From Calliopsis andreniformis (lineage: Eukaryota > Arthropoda > Insecta > Hymenoptera > Andrenidae): a DNA stretch of 64,000 bases. Below the pieces are notes generated by a model. It worked only from the letters and a program-made list of their open reading frames with translations, was not told the DNA's origin and made no database searches. The position numbers were made by a program, and so were the translations under genes. Numbering within the stretch: position 1 is the stretch's first letter; each line of letters opens with the position of its first letter. Location of the stretch: positions 868,001 to 932,000 of the forward strand of contig NW_027480542.1 of assembly GCF_051401765.1 (NCBI RefSeq). The letters run 5' to 3'. Of the stretch, positions 48,376 through 59,589 are shown piece by piece.

Positions 48376-48962
48376 TATTGTATAAAATTCTATTGTGATT
48401 TTATGCATTTAAATAATATTAAAAAACATTTAATAAAAATTAACATTAAATTTTAATTTCATGCAATTTAATTACCTATCACATTCTACCTTCCCACTTC
48501 ATGCTTACATTTCTATCAATCAATTCGTAATAAGTGGAACTAATATATAATTTTTTAAAATTTTATTATATTTCAAATAACTAATTTCATGTACTTAATA
48601 ACATTTTTTTTTTTTTTTAATATTTTAAATCCATTTATTGAAAAATTGAATAATTTCACACATGCACACAGTCTATCATTCTTCTTCTTCTCCCCAATCG
48701 ATATAATAATAATCCATTCCAAATAATCTTCTTAGCCCCCAAACGTCTGCATCTTCCCCCTAAATCCACAACAAATGTAAAATTAAATCGCTCTGCCATC
48801 TTCATCGATAACTACTGATAGCTCTTCGATAATTTAAATTGATGTAGCCTGTAATTGGGGGATATAGCTTCTTCTGTAAGATTAAAAATAAAAAGGTTGT
48901 TAAAACATCACATCACGTAAGTTCTCTCAAAATTTGAAAAAGACGTGGATGTTTATACATAC
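48376..48962 (-). other. Possible eroded exon of a minus-strand Polinton gene
   Basis: On the minus strand a good acceptor (TTTTTAATCTTACAG) ends at about 48875, followed by a frame including IIEELSVVIDEDGRAI after a stop. A second small frame ends EEEE-stop near 48680 (GMDYYYIDWGEEE). The matching donor (GTAAGTATAC) would lie right of the inverted LTR pair near 52414. Speculative. T-rich tract at 48607-48620. Confidence 0.2.
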
Positions 48963-50362
48963 TGTTGGAATCGCTTAAAATAAGAGATCCAACGGAGGTC
49001 CGGATAAGGTGAGAGTGAGGGTATTTGAAAGAAGCAGATACACAATTTTAATCTTTGTCGGCCCTTAAAAGGGCTTTTAAGCGACTTTTATTAAAATTTC
49101 GAAATGTTTGTGTCGGGGCTGGGGGCTCCTTGCTCCTCTTCGGAACTGGGGGCCCTTGGTGGTGACGCCGGTGCTCCCTTTAGCGACGTTGACGTCTGAA
49201 AACAGAAACGCGGCGAAACCCCAGCGGTAAGCGAGAGTGTAAATCCAGCTATACCGAAGATTCCCGACTCCAGGCTTTGCTCACGAGCCTATGTGGAGGG
49301 GATAGCAGTACCTTGCCTGTAGCGCAAAGGTAATGCAGTGGACTGTATTATCGACTCTTCTTCTGGTGCGAAGAAGAAGTCGATGAGCGAGTGGCTTGAG
49401 AGGAGGAGGGACCCCTCTTCTCTTCGCCTTGCACCTTATCGAAAGGCTCGTTTCGTACGAATCCCGATAACTTAGGGATTCGTGAGCGGAGGGACACGCT
49501 ATAACCAGCGAATTGCTGGTCCTGGAGGCTGAGGACGGCCAGAGGCTCCGCGACTCCGTTCACCTCACCGTGTGCTTCTATTCGTCACACGGGGGTTGCT
49601 TCTAAACGGGGTGGCAGAGCACGAGTAACGCAGAATTGATAGGCACGTACGTTATCTCTCTCTGTTGTAACCCGTCTCTCAGGGATCCAACAGGCAGCGG
49701 CCTTTGTTGCTCCGAGACGAAAACGAGACTCAGAGAATCAGGGCAGGCCTCGATTCCAAGAGTGCAAATGTCGATCAATTGTCCCCTAAGACAAACCAGG
49801 TGCTCTTTCGTACGTAGTATACGTACGAATTGAGCAGAGCAGAATCCTAGTTGGTCGGCGTCAGTGGTTCAGCTTTTGAGAGCTAGTGAGATTTCAAGTG
49901 TCTGGTAACCAAACTACTTCAAATCTGAAGACTGGCTAGCTGAGGTACGCTTGACGAACGTTCGCACTGACTGTTTCAAGCTTGGTTGTCGTAAGACGAC
50001 TGGGGCGAGAGCCGCGCGTGTCTCCGCGAAGCGGAAGACGTGCTAAATCTTACCACTACCCGGCGCTCACAAATTATCTTTTATTTCGTGCTAATGTAGT
50101 ACGATGTACTCTCTCTTTCCTTCAGGCTCCGATGTCCCCACTCGACATCGAGCCTGGAGTTCAAAACCGTTGCTCGACAACGCTTACTTTGTTTGAACTT
50201 CAATTTTGACGATAAAAACAAGTCATACGACAGCTGATCGTGTTTTGCTGCTAGGACAACGGATGCTCCAACCGAAGGCAACCTTCGGTCGGTCACGTAT
50301 ACCAACAACTTACGAATCTCGCGGACGAGCCAAATGCCCGTTATATAACCGCTTTTTAAACA
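48963..50362 (-). repeat. LTR family X, inverted left copy
   Basis: 1400 bp; on the minus strand it runs TGTTTAAAAAGCGG...GATTCCAACA. It mirrors 50955-52402 over its whole length. A poly(A)-type AATAAA-like signal and a CCTTTTAAGGGCCGAC block near its 3' end are shared with the other copies. Confidence 0.85.
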
Positions 50363-50418
50363 ATATGCATAAAACTTCTTATTCTAATATAATGTATTAT
50401 ACAAATCAAATATTTCTG

Positions 50419-50844
50419 TCTTTGTCTTTGTCTTTGTCTTTGTCTTTGTCTTTGTCTTTGTCTTTGTCTTTGTCTTTGTCTTTGTCTTTGTCTTTGTCTT
50501 TGTCTTTGTCTTTGTCTTTGTCTTTGTCTTTGTCTTTGTCTTTGTCTTTGTCTTTGTCTTTGTCTTTGTCTTTGTCTTTGTCTTTGTCTTTGTCTTTGTC
50601 TTTGTCTTTGTCTTTGTCTTTGTCTTTGTCTTTGTCTTTGTCTTTGTCTTTGTCTTTGTCTTTGTCTTTGTCTTTGTCTTTGTCTTTGTCTTTGTCTTTG
50701 TCTTTGTCTTTGTCTTTGTCTTTGTCTTTGTCTTTGTCTTTGTCTTTGTCTTTGTCTTTGTCTTTGTCTTTGTCTTTGTCTTTGTCTTTGTCTTTGTCTT
50801 TGTCTTTGTCTTTGTCTTTGTCTTTGTCTTTGTCTTTGTCTTTG
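50419..50844. repeat. TCTTTG satellite, 71 uninterrupted units
   Basis: 426 bp of the exact hexamer TCTTTG between the two inverted LTRs. The apparent long Ser-Leu and Arg-Gln frames across it are artefacts of the repeat. No interruption was seen. Confidence 0.98.
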
Positions 50845-50954
50845 TTTTTTACATAACATTAACTTATTGTTTTTACCATTTATAGTGTTTGTGGAGAAAA
50901 GAAGAAAAAAATGATTAGTGTCAATAAATTTGAACATTTTACATACTTGGTATG

Positions 50955-52402
50955 TGTTTAAGAAGCGGTTATATAACGAGCACGTGGCTCGTTCGCGAGA
51001 TTCGTGATCTGTTAGTATACGTGACCGACCAAAGGTCGCCTTCGGTTGGATATTCCGTTGTCCTGGCAGAAAAACACGATCTATTGTCGTATGACTCGTT
51101 TTTATCGTGTACATTGAAGTTCGAAACAAAGTGAGCATTGTCGAGCAACGTTTTGAACTCCATGCGCGATGTCGAGCGGGGACATCGAAGCCTGAAGGAG
51201 AGAGAGAGTCAATCGTACTACATTAGAACGAAATAAAAGATAATTAGTGAGCGCCGCGTAGTGGTAAAATTTTGCACATTCTCCGCTTTGCGGAGACACG
51301 CGCGGCTCTCGCCCCAGTCGTCTTACGACATTCAAGCTTGCAACAGTCAGTGCGACCGTTCGTCAAGCGTATCTCAGCTAGCCATTCTTCAGATTTCAAG
51401 TAGTTTGGTTGCCAGACAATTGAAATCTCACTAGCTCTCAAAAGCTGAAACACTGTCGCCTACAAACTAGGATTCTGCTCTGCTCGATTCGTACGTATAC
51501 TACGTACGACAGAGCACCTAGTTTGTCCTAGGGGACAATTTAACGAGATTTGCGCTCTTGGAATCGGGGCCTGCCCTGATTCTTTGAGTTTCGTCTTTGT
51601 CTCGGAGCAACAAAGGCCGCTGCCTGTTGGATCCCTGAGAGACGGGTTACAACAGAGAGAGATAACGTACGTGCCTATCAATTCTGCGTTACTCGTGCTC
51701 TGCCACCCCGTTTAGAAGCAACCCCCGTGTGACGAATAGAAGCACACGGTGAGGTGAACGGAGTCGCGGAGCCTCTGGCCGTCCTCAGCCTCCAGGACCA
51801 GCAATTCGCTGGTTATAGCGTGTCCCTCCGCTCACGAATCCCTAAGTTATTTGGATTCGTACGAAACGAACCTTTCCAAAAGGTGCAAGGCGAAGAGAAG
51901 AGGTCCCTCCTCCTCTCTAGCCACTCGCTCATCGACTTCTTCTTCACGCCAGAAGAAGAGTCGATAATACAGTCCACTGCATTACCTTTGCGCTACAGGC
52001 AAGGTACTGCTATCCCCTCCACATAGGCTCGTGAGCAAAGCCTGGAGTCGGGAATCTTCGGTATAGCTAGACTTCCACTCTCGCTTACCGCCGCGGTTCC
52101 GCCTCTATCTCTCTTTTTCAAACGCCAACGTCGCTAAGGGTAGTAAAGGCGTCGCCACCACCAGCCAGGGCTCTCCGCTCCACCAACGACCACCTGAGCC
52201 GCCGAGGGCCGGAGCCACACCAAGCCCCCCCCCCCCCCCCCCCCCCGCCCCCCCACGAGATTTACAAGTTTGAATAAACGTCGCTCAAAAGCCCTTTTAA
52301 GGGCCGACAAAGATTAAATTTGTGTATTCGTTTCTTTCGTATTCCCTCCATCTCACCTTATCCGGACCCCCGTTGGATCTCTTATTTTAAGCGATTCCAA
52401 CA
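50955..52402 (+). repeat. LTR family X, right copy
   Basis: 1448 bp, TGTTTAAGAAGCGG...GATTCCAACA, with AATAAACG at about 52273 as poly(A) signal. It contains a long C run (about 52227-52253). With the left copy it forms a head-to-head palindrome. The pair is flanked by CATAC (48958-48962) and CATAT (52403-52407), a possible 5-bp target duplication with one change. Confidence 0.85.
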
Positions 52403-52568
52403 CATATGTATACTTACACTTCTATTTCGTTCTTTGATGAAGTTTCTCGGGGAAGCAATCTCTGTAACGAACTACATATTATGTTCATATGACACCTCTG
52501 AATCAACTGACAACGATGTTCTTGCTGAACAACCATTTGCATTTTATCGACCAATTCTTTTCCTTTTT
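52403..52568 (-). other. Flank of the LTR palindrome, possible exon
   Basis: The minus strand has a short open frame from an ATG at about 52535 up to a GTAAGTATAC donor (about 52424). If real it would be an upstream exon of the eroded gene whose acceptor is near 48875, split by the palindrome inside its intron. Weak evidence. Confidence 0.2.
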
Positions 52569-52748
52569 AAAACAGATTCACATGTTTATCGATCAATTTT
52601 CCGTCGATAAAACAGATTCACATGTTTATCGATCAATTTTTCATCGATAAAACAGATTCACATGTTTATCAATCAATTTTCCATCGATAAAACAGTTTTA
52701 CATTTTTATAGATCAACTCTCCATCGGTAAAACAGTTTTGCATGGCTT
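52569..52748. repeat. 40-bp minisatellite, 4.5 units
   Basis: Units start AAAACAGATTCACATGTTTA and end with CATCGAT variants. The first three are nearly identical; the fourth and the partial fifth have diverged (AAAACAGTTTTACAT). Each of the first units carries a CACATG and an ATCGAT motif. Confidence 0.92.
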
Positions 52749-52766
52749 TCAACCTATATCAATGCA

Positions 52767-52856
52767 TGACGTCATCGGGTGTGACGTCACCCCGCCCGTC
52801 CCCCATCTATGACGTCAGCCCCCTCGACAACCTGTTCAGAACCCCCATATATATAC
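52767..52856 (+). promoter_or_regulatory. Triple CRE cluster with TATA box
   Basis: Three perfect TGACGTCA octamers at 52767-52774, 52782-52789 and 52810-52817, with a CCCGCCC GC-box between the second and third, and CATATATATAC at 52846-52856. The order enhancer-TATA points to the plus strand. It abuts the broken end of gypsy-2 at 52856, so the transcribed part has probably been lost. It may be the U3 of an LTR. Confidence 0.6.
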
Positions 52857-55570
52857 TACTTAGAATGTTTATCGTAATATCCTTTTGAACGTACTTTTGC
52901 TTTGTTTAAATTATCAGTAGCTATATTGCGGATTTGTGTAATGTGAGTGATCAATTCTATTAAATAATCTCCATATGATTTTAATTTTTCGTCAGTGGGA
53001 AATGAACTTGGTTCTCGAGCAGGTCTTCCAAAGATTAATTCGTATGGAGTAAAATTTGTAGCTTCATGAACAGAAGTATTGTAGGAAAATATGGCGAATG
53101 GTATCAATAGATCCCAATCTTCATAATTATTCATGTAGTGTTTCAGATATTCGGTGAGTACAATGTGGATTCGTTCCAATGATCCATTAGTTTGTGGACT
53201 GTATCCAGAAGTTGTAATTTGTTTGATTTTAAGTATTTCTGACAAATTATTCATAAGGTTTCCGATAAAACTGGTTCCCCTATCGGTTAATATTGCACGG
53301 GGTGTGCCATAAATTGCAATAAAATGTCTTGCAAAAGCGTCTGCTATGGTAGTAGCTCTAATATTCGGTATAGCTACGGCCACGCAGTACTTTGTCAAAT
53401 TATTTTGCATTGTCAATATATATTTGTTTCCGCTGGGTGTACTTGGTAATGGTCCTACTGTATCCAAGGCTATTTTATCGAATGCTTCCACAGGTGTGTC
53501 AGTAATCAGCATAGGTTGGCGGGATTTTGCTCGAACGAGTTTCTGTTCTTGACAACTTTGACATCTTTGAATAGACTCTTGAATATCGTTGCGCATTTCT
53601 GCCCATTGATATTTTGATCGGATGCGTTTATACGTTTTTGTCACTCCTTTATGTCCTCCAATTAAACTATCGTGAGCTTCACGGATTATATCTTGTCTGT
53701 CTTCCGCAGAAGGTGTTATGATAGTACAATTACAAATGGTAATTTGCTGAATTGTTCCTATAAAAACTTCTTCTAAAATTTTGTAAAGTTCTTTGGCAGA
53801 TAGCTTGTGAAAATCTCCAATTGCAGATATCCGGAATGACTTAATTTGATTCTGTTTCAAAGTACATTTGAAGTTTTGTAAACCAGAGCGTATATCCTCC
53901 TTTACAATATTATCATAAAATTTGTCGCAGATAACTATACTGAAGATCTTAAACAATCCATTATCCGTGGTTATTACGTGTCCCTTCTTCGGTTGTATTT
54001 CCAAAAGATTTGATTTGTTTATTAATTCGGTGTCGACTAGTAGTTTTCCAACGGAAGTTACTAAATTGCAATCGGCGGATATAAAATGTACATAATGTCC
54101 TTCTTCAGTGGTAAGAGTGTTTGGTGAAATATTAATTCGGTGCGTGTCTTTTTGCTGAACCTCTTCCAGGTCATCGGTTGACGCGTGATCAGTAATAGGA
54201 GATGGGTAAGGATCGACTGTGCGCTCCAAAACTCCGGGTACGGTTGACCTGTACTCAGGCAGTGAGCTTACACCTGTTTTGTTTGTGACCCTTACAGGTG
54301 GTGGACTTATGGTAGGTTGTAAAATGCTATTTGTATTTTGAGGTAATGTTTCTGATGTACTAAATAAATCCTGCTGTGGATTTTCAATAACTGTATTCTC
54401 TGTATTACTAATTCCTAGCGGTTCTTCAAAGGAGATCAAATTTTCCACTAAAGTATTTTCTTCAATGGGACAAGAGATTGGTGTGGAGTTTGCTGCTGGT
54501 AAAACGTCAATCAGAGTGTCTAAAGTGTTTTCTGGTTCCAATACTTCACGAGATAAAGTGAGTAGAGTCCTGTTTCTATCTATTATTGGTGAGTGTTTAA
54601 CTTTCCCACGTGCAGGTTCTGCTATTTCTTCTGAACTACTTGTGTCCTGGTATTTAGGACTTCTGTCCCTATCTCGTCGTTACTGTTGTATGCGGTGCCC
54701 TATTGAATCGAGGTTGGCGTTTGCTTTCGGTAGTTGAGCTTTAAAATCGGGATCCCTACGATCTCGTGGGATAAGTGGCAAGCAAACTGTTGAAGGATTG
54801 CGCGCCAGTGCGTCTGCGTTCTTGTTCGTTTTTCCAGATTTATGTACAACTTGATATTCATACTCCAAGAGTCTGTGTTTCCACTTCATGAGCCTAGAAG
54901 TAGGGTGCTTAACAGAATGTAACCAAACTAATGGTCGGTGATCTGTTACCAAAGTGAATTTCGTTCCATAGACATAAGGTCTAAAATACTTTACAGCATA
55001 TACCATTGCCAAACATTCCTTTTCTGTGGCCGAATAATTTCATTCAGCTTTGTTTAAACTGCGGCATGCATAGGCAATCGGTAGATCATTTCCTATTTCT
55101 CCTTGAGTGAGTACAGCTCCAATAGCATGTTCAGATGCGTCTGCGGTAATAATAAAAGGTTTGCTAAAATCAGGATATTGTAGTATGGGTTGTTGACTGA
55201 GTTCATCACGTAACTGTTCAAAACTTCGTTGTTGTTCTTCAGTCCATTTGAATCGAATCCCTTTTCCTAGTAATTGTATCAAAGGTTTAGCCTTTAATGA
55301 GTAATCCTGTATAAAATGGCGATAATATCCTGTTAATCCTAAAAATTGTTGAATGTTCCTTTGCGTTTTTGGTACTGGGAAATTTTTCACAGCTTGCAAT
55401 TTCTTTAAATCCGGTTTTACTCCATCAGAAGAGACAATGTGTCCAAGGTACGCAGCTTCTTTTCGAAGGAATTGGCATTTATTAGTTTGTAATGTCAGTC
55501 CAAATCTTCTAAGACGATTAAAAAATTTTCTAACTTTAATATCGTGCTCTTGAAGTAACGAGGAAAATAT
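52856..55570 (-). pseudogene. gypsy-2 pol, second part: RT end, RNase H, extra domain, integrase
   Basis: After the solo LTR the RT continues (QEHDIKV, then FLGLTGYYRHFIQDYS), RNase H shows TADASEHAIGAVL and TDHRPLVWL. TGA at about 55037 and TAA at 54680-54682 are in-frame nonsense codons. From 54541 the frame runs through an acidic, Pro/Thr-rich linker, a macrodomain-like segment (54100-53717), and integrase: HHCC finger (GGHKGV to CQSCQEQK) and core motifs LDTVGPLP, ILTDRGTSF, GSLERIH. It stops at TAG 52856, before the usual C-terminal SH3-like part. Confidence 0.9.
53717..54100 (-). other. Macrodomain-like segment in gypsy-2 Pol
   Basis: Residues about 148-275 of the frame starting at 54541. 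Order: YVHFISADCNLVTSVGKLL, a helix-strand pair with GHVITTDNGLFKIFSIVIC, a helix with DIRSGLQNF, then FRISAIGD, ELYKILEEVFIGT and IQQITICN. TARG1/OARD1 has AHCISEDCRMGAGIA, a central KRDGRYIYYLIT strand pair, NLQKSLEAMK, MPRIGCGLD, IEEVFEAT and DIKITVYT in the same order. Some loop glycines are kept (the IGD of AIGD). Assignment by reading only. Confidence 0.6.
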
Positions 55571-55574
55571 GACT

Positions 55575-56990
55575 TGCGACGTGACCGCCCCGCCGAGCCG
55601 TATTCGGCTTAGGACGGGCGTGCAGATCTGGCCACGACGCGTCCCACGCCTTGAGTTTTCCGTGGGCGCCAGGTATCTTTCGATACCGGCGTGGAACGCG
55701 TCTCCTGTTTTCCTAAACCCGCGGCCCGAGCCAGCTCTTCGCGCGGAGAGGGGCGAGGTCCTTTCGAGCGCAGGGTGAGGAACGCTTCGGGATTTCGGGT
55801 TCTTACGACGAGAACGCCAGTCAAAACTCGGTTTTCTCTCGTATTAAAAAAGATATATTTCAGCGAGAAACTTACAGGACTTAGACGACTTCGTACACGC
55901 GCTGTCCCGCGATACGTGGCCGCGGGCAGTTACCCGTTCCCCGCTACAATAATCGCGTAACAAGGTTTCGAGCGACGACGAGGTTGAAACGCACGTTTGG
56001 CACGCGAAAGAGAACCGCCCGCGTGGCTGCTGTTGCACCGAAGTTACACCAGCAAGCCGAAGATGTATCCGCACGCGACAACCATTAGCTAACGCGCCGC
56101 TAAGCCGCAGACTCGCCGTTTGGCCGAGTCCGCAGGCTTCGAGAAACTCGCACGCGAAAGCTTTCTTCCTGTAACACGGCCTGTACCACCACCAGGAGTC
56201 GGCCCTCTCGAGATTTCGATTGCGAACGATCTAGTCCGAGTCAACCGGGGAGAACAATGGAGGAAGACTTACCACCTGTGACCTGGTCAGCGTCCCGTAC
56301 AAGAAGAAGGCCGAGATCGCTGCGTGCGGCAGGATCTCGGCACGCGACGCTTCCCCCACTGTGCTCTCGCGACCAATTATTCGTTGCGCCGTTCGAAGAT
56401 TGGCGGCTGATTGGCAAGTCCTCCCTGAGTCCCCCTGGAACTCTTCCTGCGGCGTGGATCCGAGGCGCAGTAGTAGACGTCGCTCTTCCGGGGTCCGCTG
56501 CCATCATCTGCCCGCGAGATGGCCCCCGTGGCTTCGTCCCTAAGCCTCTCCGTCGAGGATCTCTCCCCGGAACGCGAGGTGTGGTGGCCAACCTCGCCCG
56601 CTTCGGCTGGTCTCCATGCACCGGTGCGTCCTCACACATCCGTGGGGCAGCCCTCCCATCGTGTGTCCTCCCTGAGTGGCACGATGGGTTCCCACAGCCT
56701 CCCAATTTCGGCGTCGTGTCACTCGCCGGGTGAAGTGACTCTGGAGCGGCGGGTACCCTGGCCGCTCCCCGATTCCGAAGATCCGCCGCATTAGACCGTG
56801 TCGATGGTGTGGAGGTGGTCTCGCACCTGTCGCCTGCCAATGCTACCATCTAGGTCGCTGAGAGATCTCGATGAGCTAGGGCGCAAAATAGATCTTAGAA
56901 ATACGTAGAGCTCTCTCTGGTGCGCACTAAAGGCTTCTCTTGCTCCGGGAAGGGTTCGGCTTTGTGACTGGCACTTGTGCCACGTCACAG
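55575..56990. mobile_element. Solo LTR, family Z, with GACT target duplication
   Basis: 1416 bp from TGCGACGTGACC to ACGTCACA. GACT flanks it on both sides (55571-55574 and 56991-56994). Removing one GACT and the LTR restores the gypsy-2 RT motif LDDIVIFSS. The sequence is GC-rich; its many short frames are not genes. A second copy, internally replaced, lies at 10045-11596. LTR orientation was not determined. Confidence 0.93.
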
Positions 56991-56994
56991 ACTA

Positions 56995-58420
56995 TATCAT
57001 CGAGATAGACAAACAGTTCAACTCCTTGTAAACCGGTTAAAACTAAGTTCATGAGTCGTTGAAATGTAGGCGGTGCGTTTGTTAAATCAAAAGGCATACG
57101 AGTGAATTCGTAATGTCCATATGGAGTGGTAAAAGCAGTTTTTGCTTGATCCTTCGGATTCATTCCTATCCGATGAAATCCATTCGCTAAATCGAAGACA
57201 GAAAAATATTTTGCGCCACCCAGTTTGTCTAAAATTTCTGTAATTTGTGGAAGTGGATACTTGTCACTGATCGTTTTTTCATTCAGTGCTCGGTAATCGA
57301 TGACCATTCGCCACCTTTTATTGACATCGGCGTCAGATTTTTTAGGTACAATCCATAGAGGTGAATTATAAGGTGATGTAGAGGGTTTGATGATTCTTTG
57401 TGAAAGAAGAGCTTCAACCTGCTGCTGAATTTCCTTTTGATGTATGGGCGGATACCGATACTGTCTAGTGTTAATCGGAATTTCATCTTTTAGATGTATT
57501 GAATGGTTGAAATCTGGAACTTTGTTAAGTTTATCTCCTGGCACATAAAATCGATCCGAAAATTCTTCAATAATTTCTCTAACATGTTTCTGTTCCTCGG
57601 AATTAAGATGATCATTTTTTAAACTTTTCCAAATATGATGAGTTCTATCTCTTCCATTAATTGGTTTCTCCTGATATGACTCTACTGGATCTTCATCTGA
57701 ACTATCCATGATTTCGTAAGGGTCAATATCTTGAGGTTCTATTTCTATTTCTATTTCTTCTTCTCTAGCATTCGTGGCTAAAACGTAACATGTACCTTCG
57801 TGATTACAAACCGCAGCCTCACCAATAAAAACGTTTTTTGGTGTTCTAATACGAGGTAGATAACCCTCTTTAACTTTGGGATTAGCTATTTGAATGCCTA
57901 TTTGTTGTTTTGTCCTTGCTGGGATACGATATTTCGTTTTAGAAGGGTTGGAAATCTCTTCCATTTCCGAAAGATTAGAAAAACGAATTGGTCTGACAGG
58001 TTGACTTTTTGTAACCAATGTATTATGATAATACGAAATCTCTACTCCTTCTTGTAAACGAAACGGACTTCCAATGAGACCATCTGCTTCTATTGCAAGA
58101 TCCTTGACTACATAGAAAAATGCAGGAATTTCATTGATACGAAGAATAGTAGTTCCTAATGTACGAATAGGTGTTGTGTTAATTCCAGTAATTTCAATTT
58201 CTTCTCTAGAAACTATTGCTGCCTTTCCTCCTAAAACGTTGAGAACTACCAAATTAATAGATGCCCCACCATTAATTAAAAATTCTCCCGTTCCTGATTC
58301 CAATTCCGGGACTTTAATTTTGATACGTGGTGCTGGTGTTTCCTTGATGAGGAGTCTTCTTGAAAGTGAACTGTTTTCCGGCGATGTTTGTCGTTTCTGC
58401 TCATCGCGTCGCCTGTACGT
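56995..58420 (-). pseudogene. gypsy-2 pol, first part: protease and RT
   Basis: Minus-strand frame from about 58303 through protease and RT to the solo LTR. The protease site reads LINGGASINLV where LIDTGAS is expected: the catalytic Asp is Asn and the Thr is Gly. RT shows RWRMVIDYRALN, FDLANGFHRI and VYLDDIV (YLDD). The C-terminal residues after LDDIV in this frame come from the inserted LTR. In gypsy-1 the corresponding protease is DTG. Confidence 0.9.
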
Positions 58421-59486
58421 TGAGCACGATCGAAGTTTAAAGACCCGGTTGATTCAACTGATGAATCTCGCGAATTTTTCTGATATCTTGAACTACGTGG
58501 ATTTTTACTACAAGAATTACTATCGTGTCCTTTATTCTCGCAATGCCAACAGTACAGACCTGATTTACGATTTTTGTCAGAGGGTTTTAAGATAGAGTAA
58601 TGTTTATGTCTGTCGTCTGTTTTTGGAAAGAGAGAACACGTCTAGACGGGGAGTTCGAGTGACTCTTATTACGTAAAGTCAAAGCGGTAGTGTTTGGTTT
58701 ACGTTCTGGTTCCTCTTCAGATCCAGATGTGCTCCTGTATCTTCCCCTAAAACGGTCGTATCTGCTTGGAGAATGTGGATATGCCACTTCACGGTCACGA
58801 TAACGAAAATCTTCGGAGTAGCGATTTCTACGAGACCACCTTGAGGGTGATTTGTACCGAAACACTTGTCGCCTATTCTTTAGTTTCCTATCTATTTGCA
58901 ACACAGCGTCGTAAGCTTCTTCAAGATTTTGAATATCCCGAATATGAGCAGATATCTTCCACGAAATACGATCCGGTAAACCTTCAATGAAGTTTTCTAA
59001 CACATCCTTTTCCATTTCTTTGACAAACTCTTCCGCGTTGTCCTTCTATTTTTCCCTTACAGCTCCACGAGTACAATAAACAAGATGACCCGTTCTATCG
59101 ACATACTGTCGCAAACTTACTCCCTCATGTATATGAAGACTTGCGATTTCCGCTTGAAAATAGGATAGACTTTCTCCTGGTGCAAAGCGTTTCTTCAAAT
59201 GTTTCAACAGTGACTTTATATTATCAAATTTATGTTCTAACGTATACCTATGTGCAGGGCCAGGAAGTTTAGTTAAAATAATCCTGAGGAATTCAGTTTC
59301 AGTACCTTCAGGAATCAAAGTTAACCCGTCCTCTACACTTTGTGCAAAACGCGATAACGGCGGATTTTCTCCGTCGAATATCGGTATTGTCGCAGTAACG
59401 TTTTGTATACACGTCCTTTGCGTCAGAAGTGACATCGAATTAGCAGTTGAAATTGTCAAATTCGTAATGTCGTCTGTATTCGTCAT
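58421..59486 (-). pseudogene. gypsy-2 gag
   Basis: ATG 59486 (MTNTDDITNLTIS...). The capsid-like region contains IPIFDGENPPLSRFAQSV, similar in layout to gypsy-1 VPSFDGRNLAVYQFAKSC. TAG at 59046-59048 is a nonsense codon: the same frame continues (MEKDVLENFIEGLPD) to about 58587. A frameshift near 58590 leads to a single zinc knuckle, CWHCENKGHDSNSC (about 58515-58556), preceded by an Arg/Ser-rich stretch. Confidence 0.85.
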
Positions 59487-59589
59487 TTTTATTATAAATA
59501 ACTGACTTAACTAGCGAAAACTAGTATATTGTCTATACCCTGCTAAGAGTAAAATTTAAATCAAACCCGAATTTGACCAGCGATCCGGA

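Larger units (their letters stand above)
39801..48962. mobile_element. Polinton/Maverick DNA transposon, incomplete
   Basis: Protein-primed DNA polymerase B (-), retroviral-type integrase with chromodomain (+) and several small Polinton-style genes are grouped over 9 kb with convergent strands, the usual layout for this class. Terminal inverted repeats and 6-bp target duplications were not found. The left end is cut by the 336-bp LTR, and the right end is interrupted by the inverted LTR pair at 48963-52402, so true ends may lie beyond. Confidence 0.88.

Noticed and set aside
50206..51138. Long frames encoding Ser-Leu or Arg-Gln repeats across the satellite
   Set aside because: They are forced by translation of the TCTTTG hexamer, exist on both strands, and carry no other protein feature.
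56241..56849. 202-codon minus-strand frame in the GC-rich solo LTR
   Set aside because: The same region in the sister copy (10045-11596) does not keep this frame; it is a chance frame inside an LTR.
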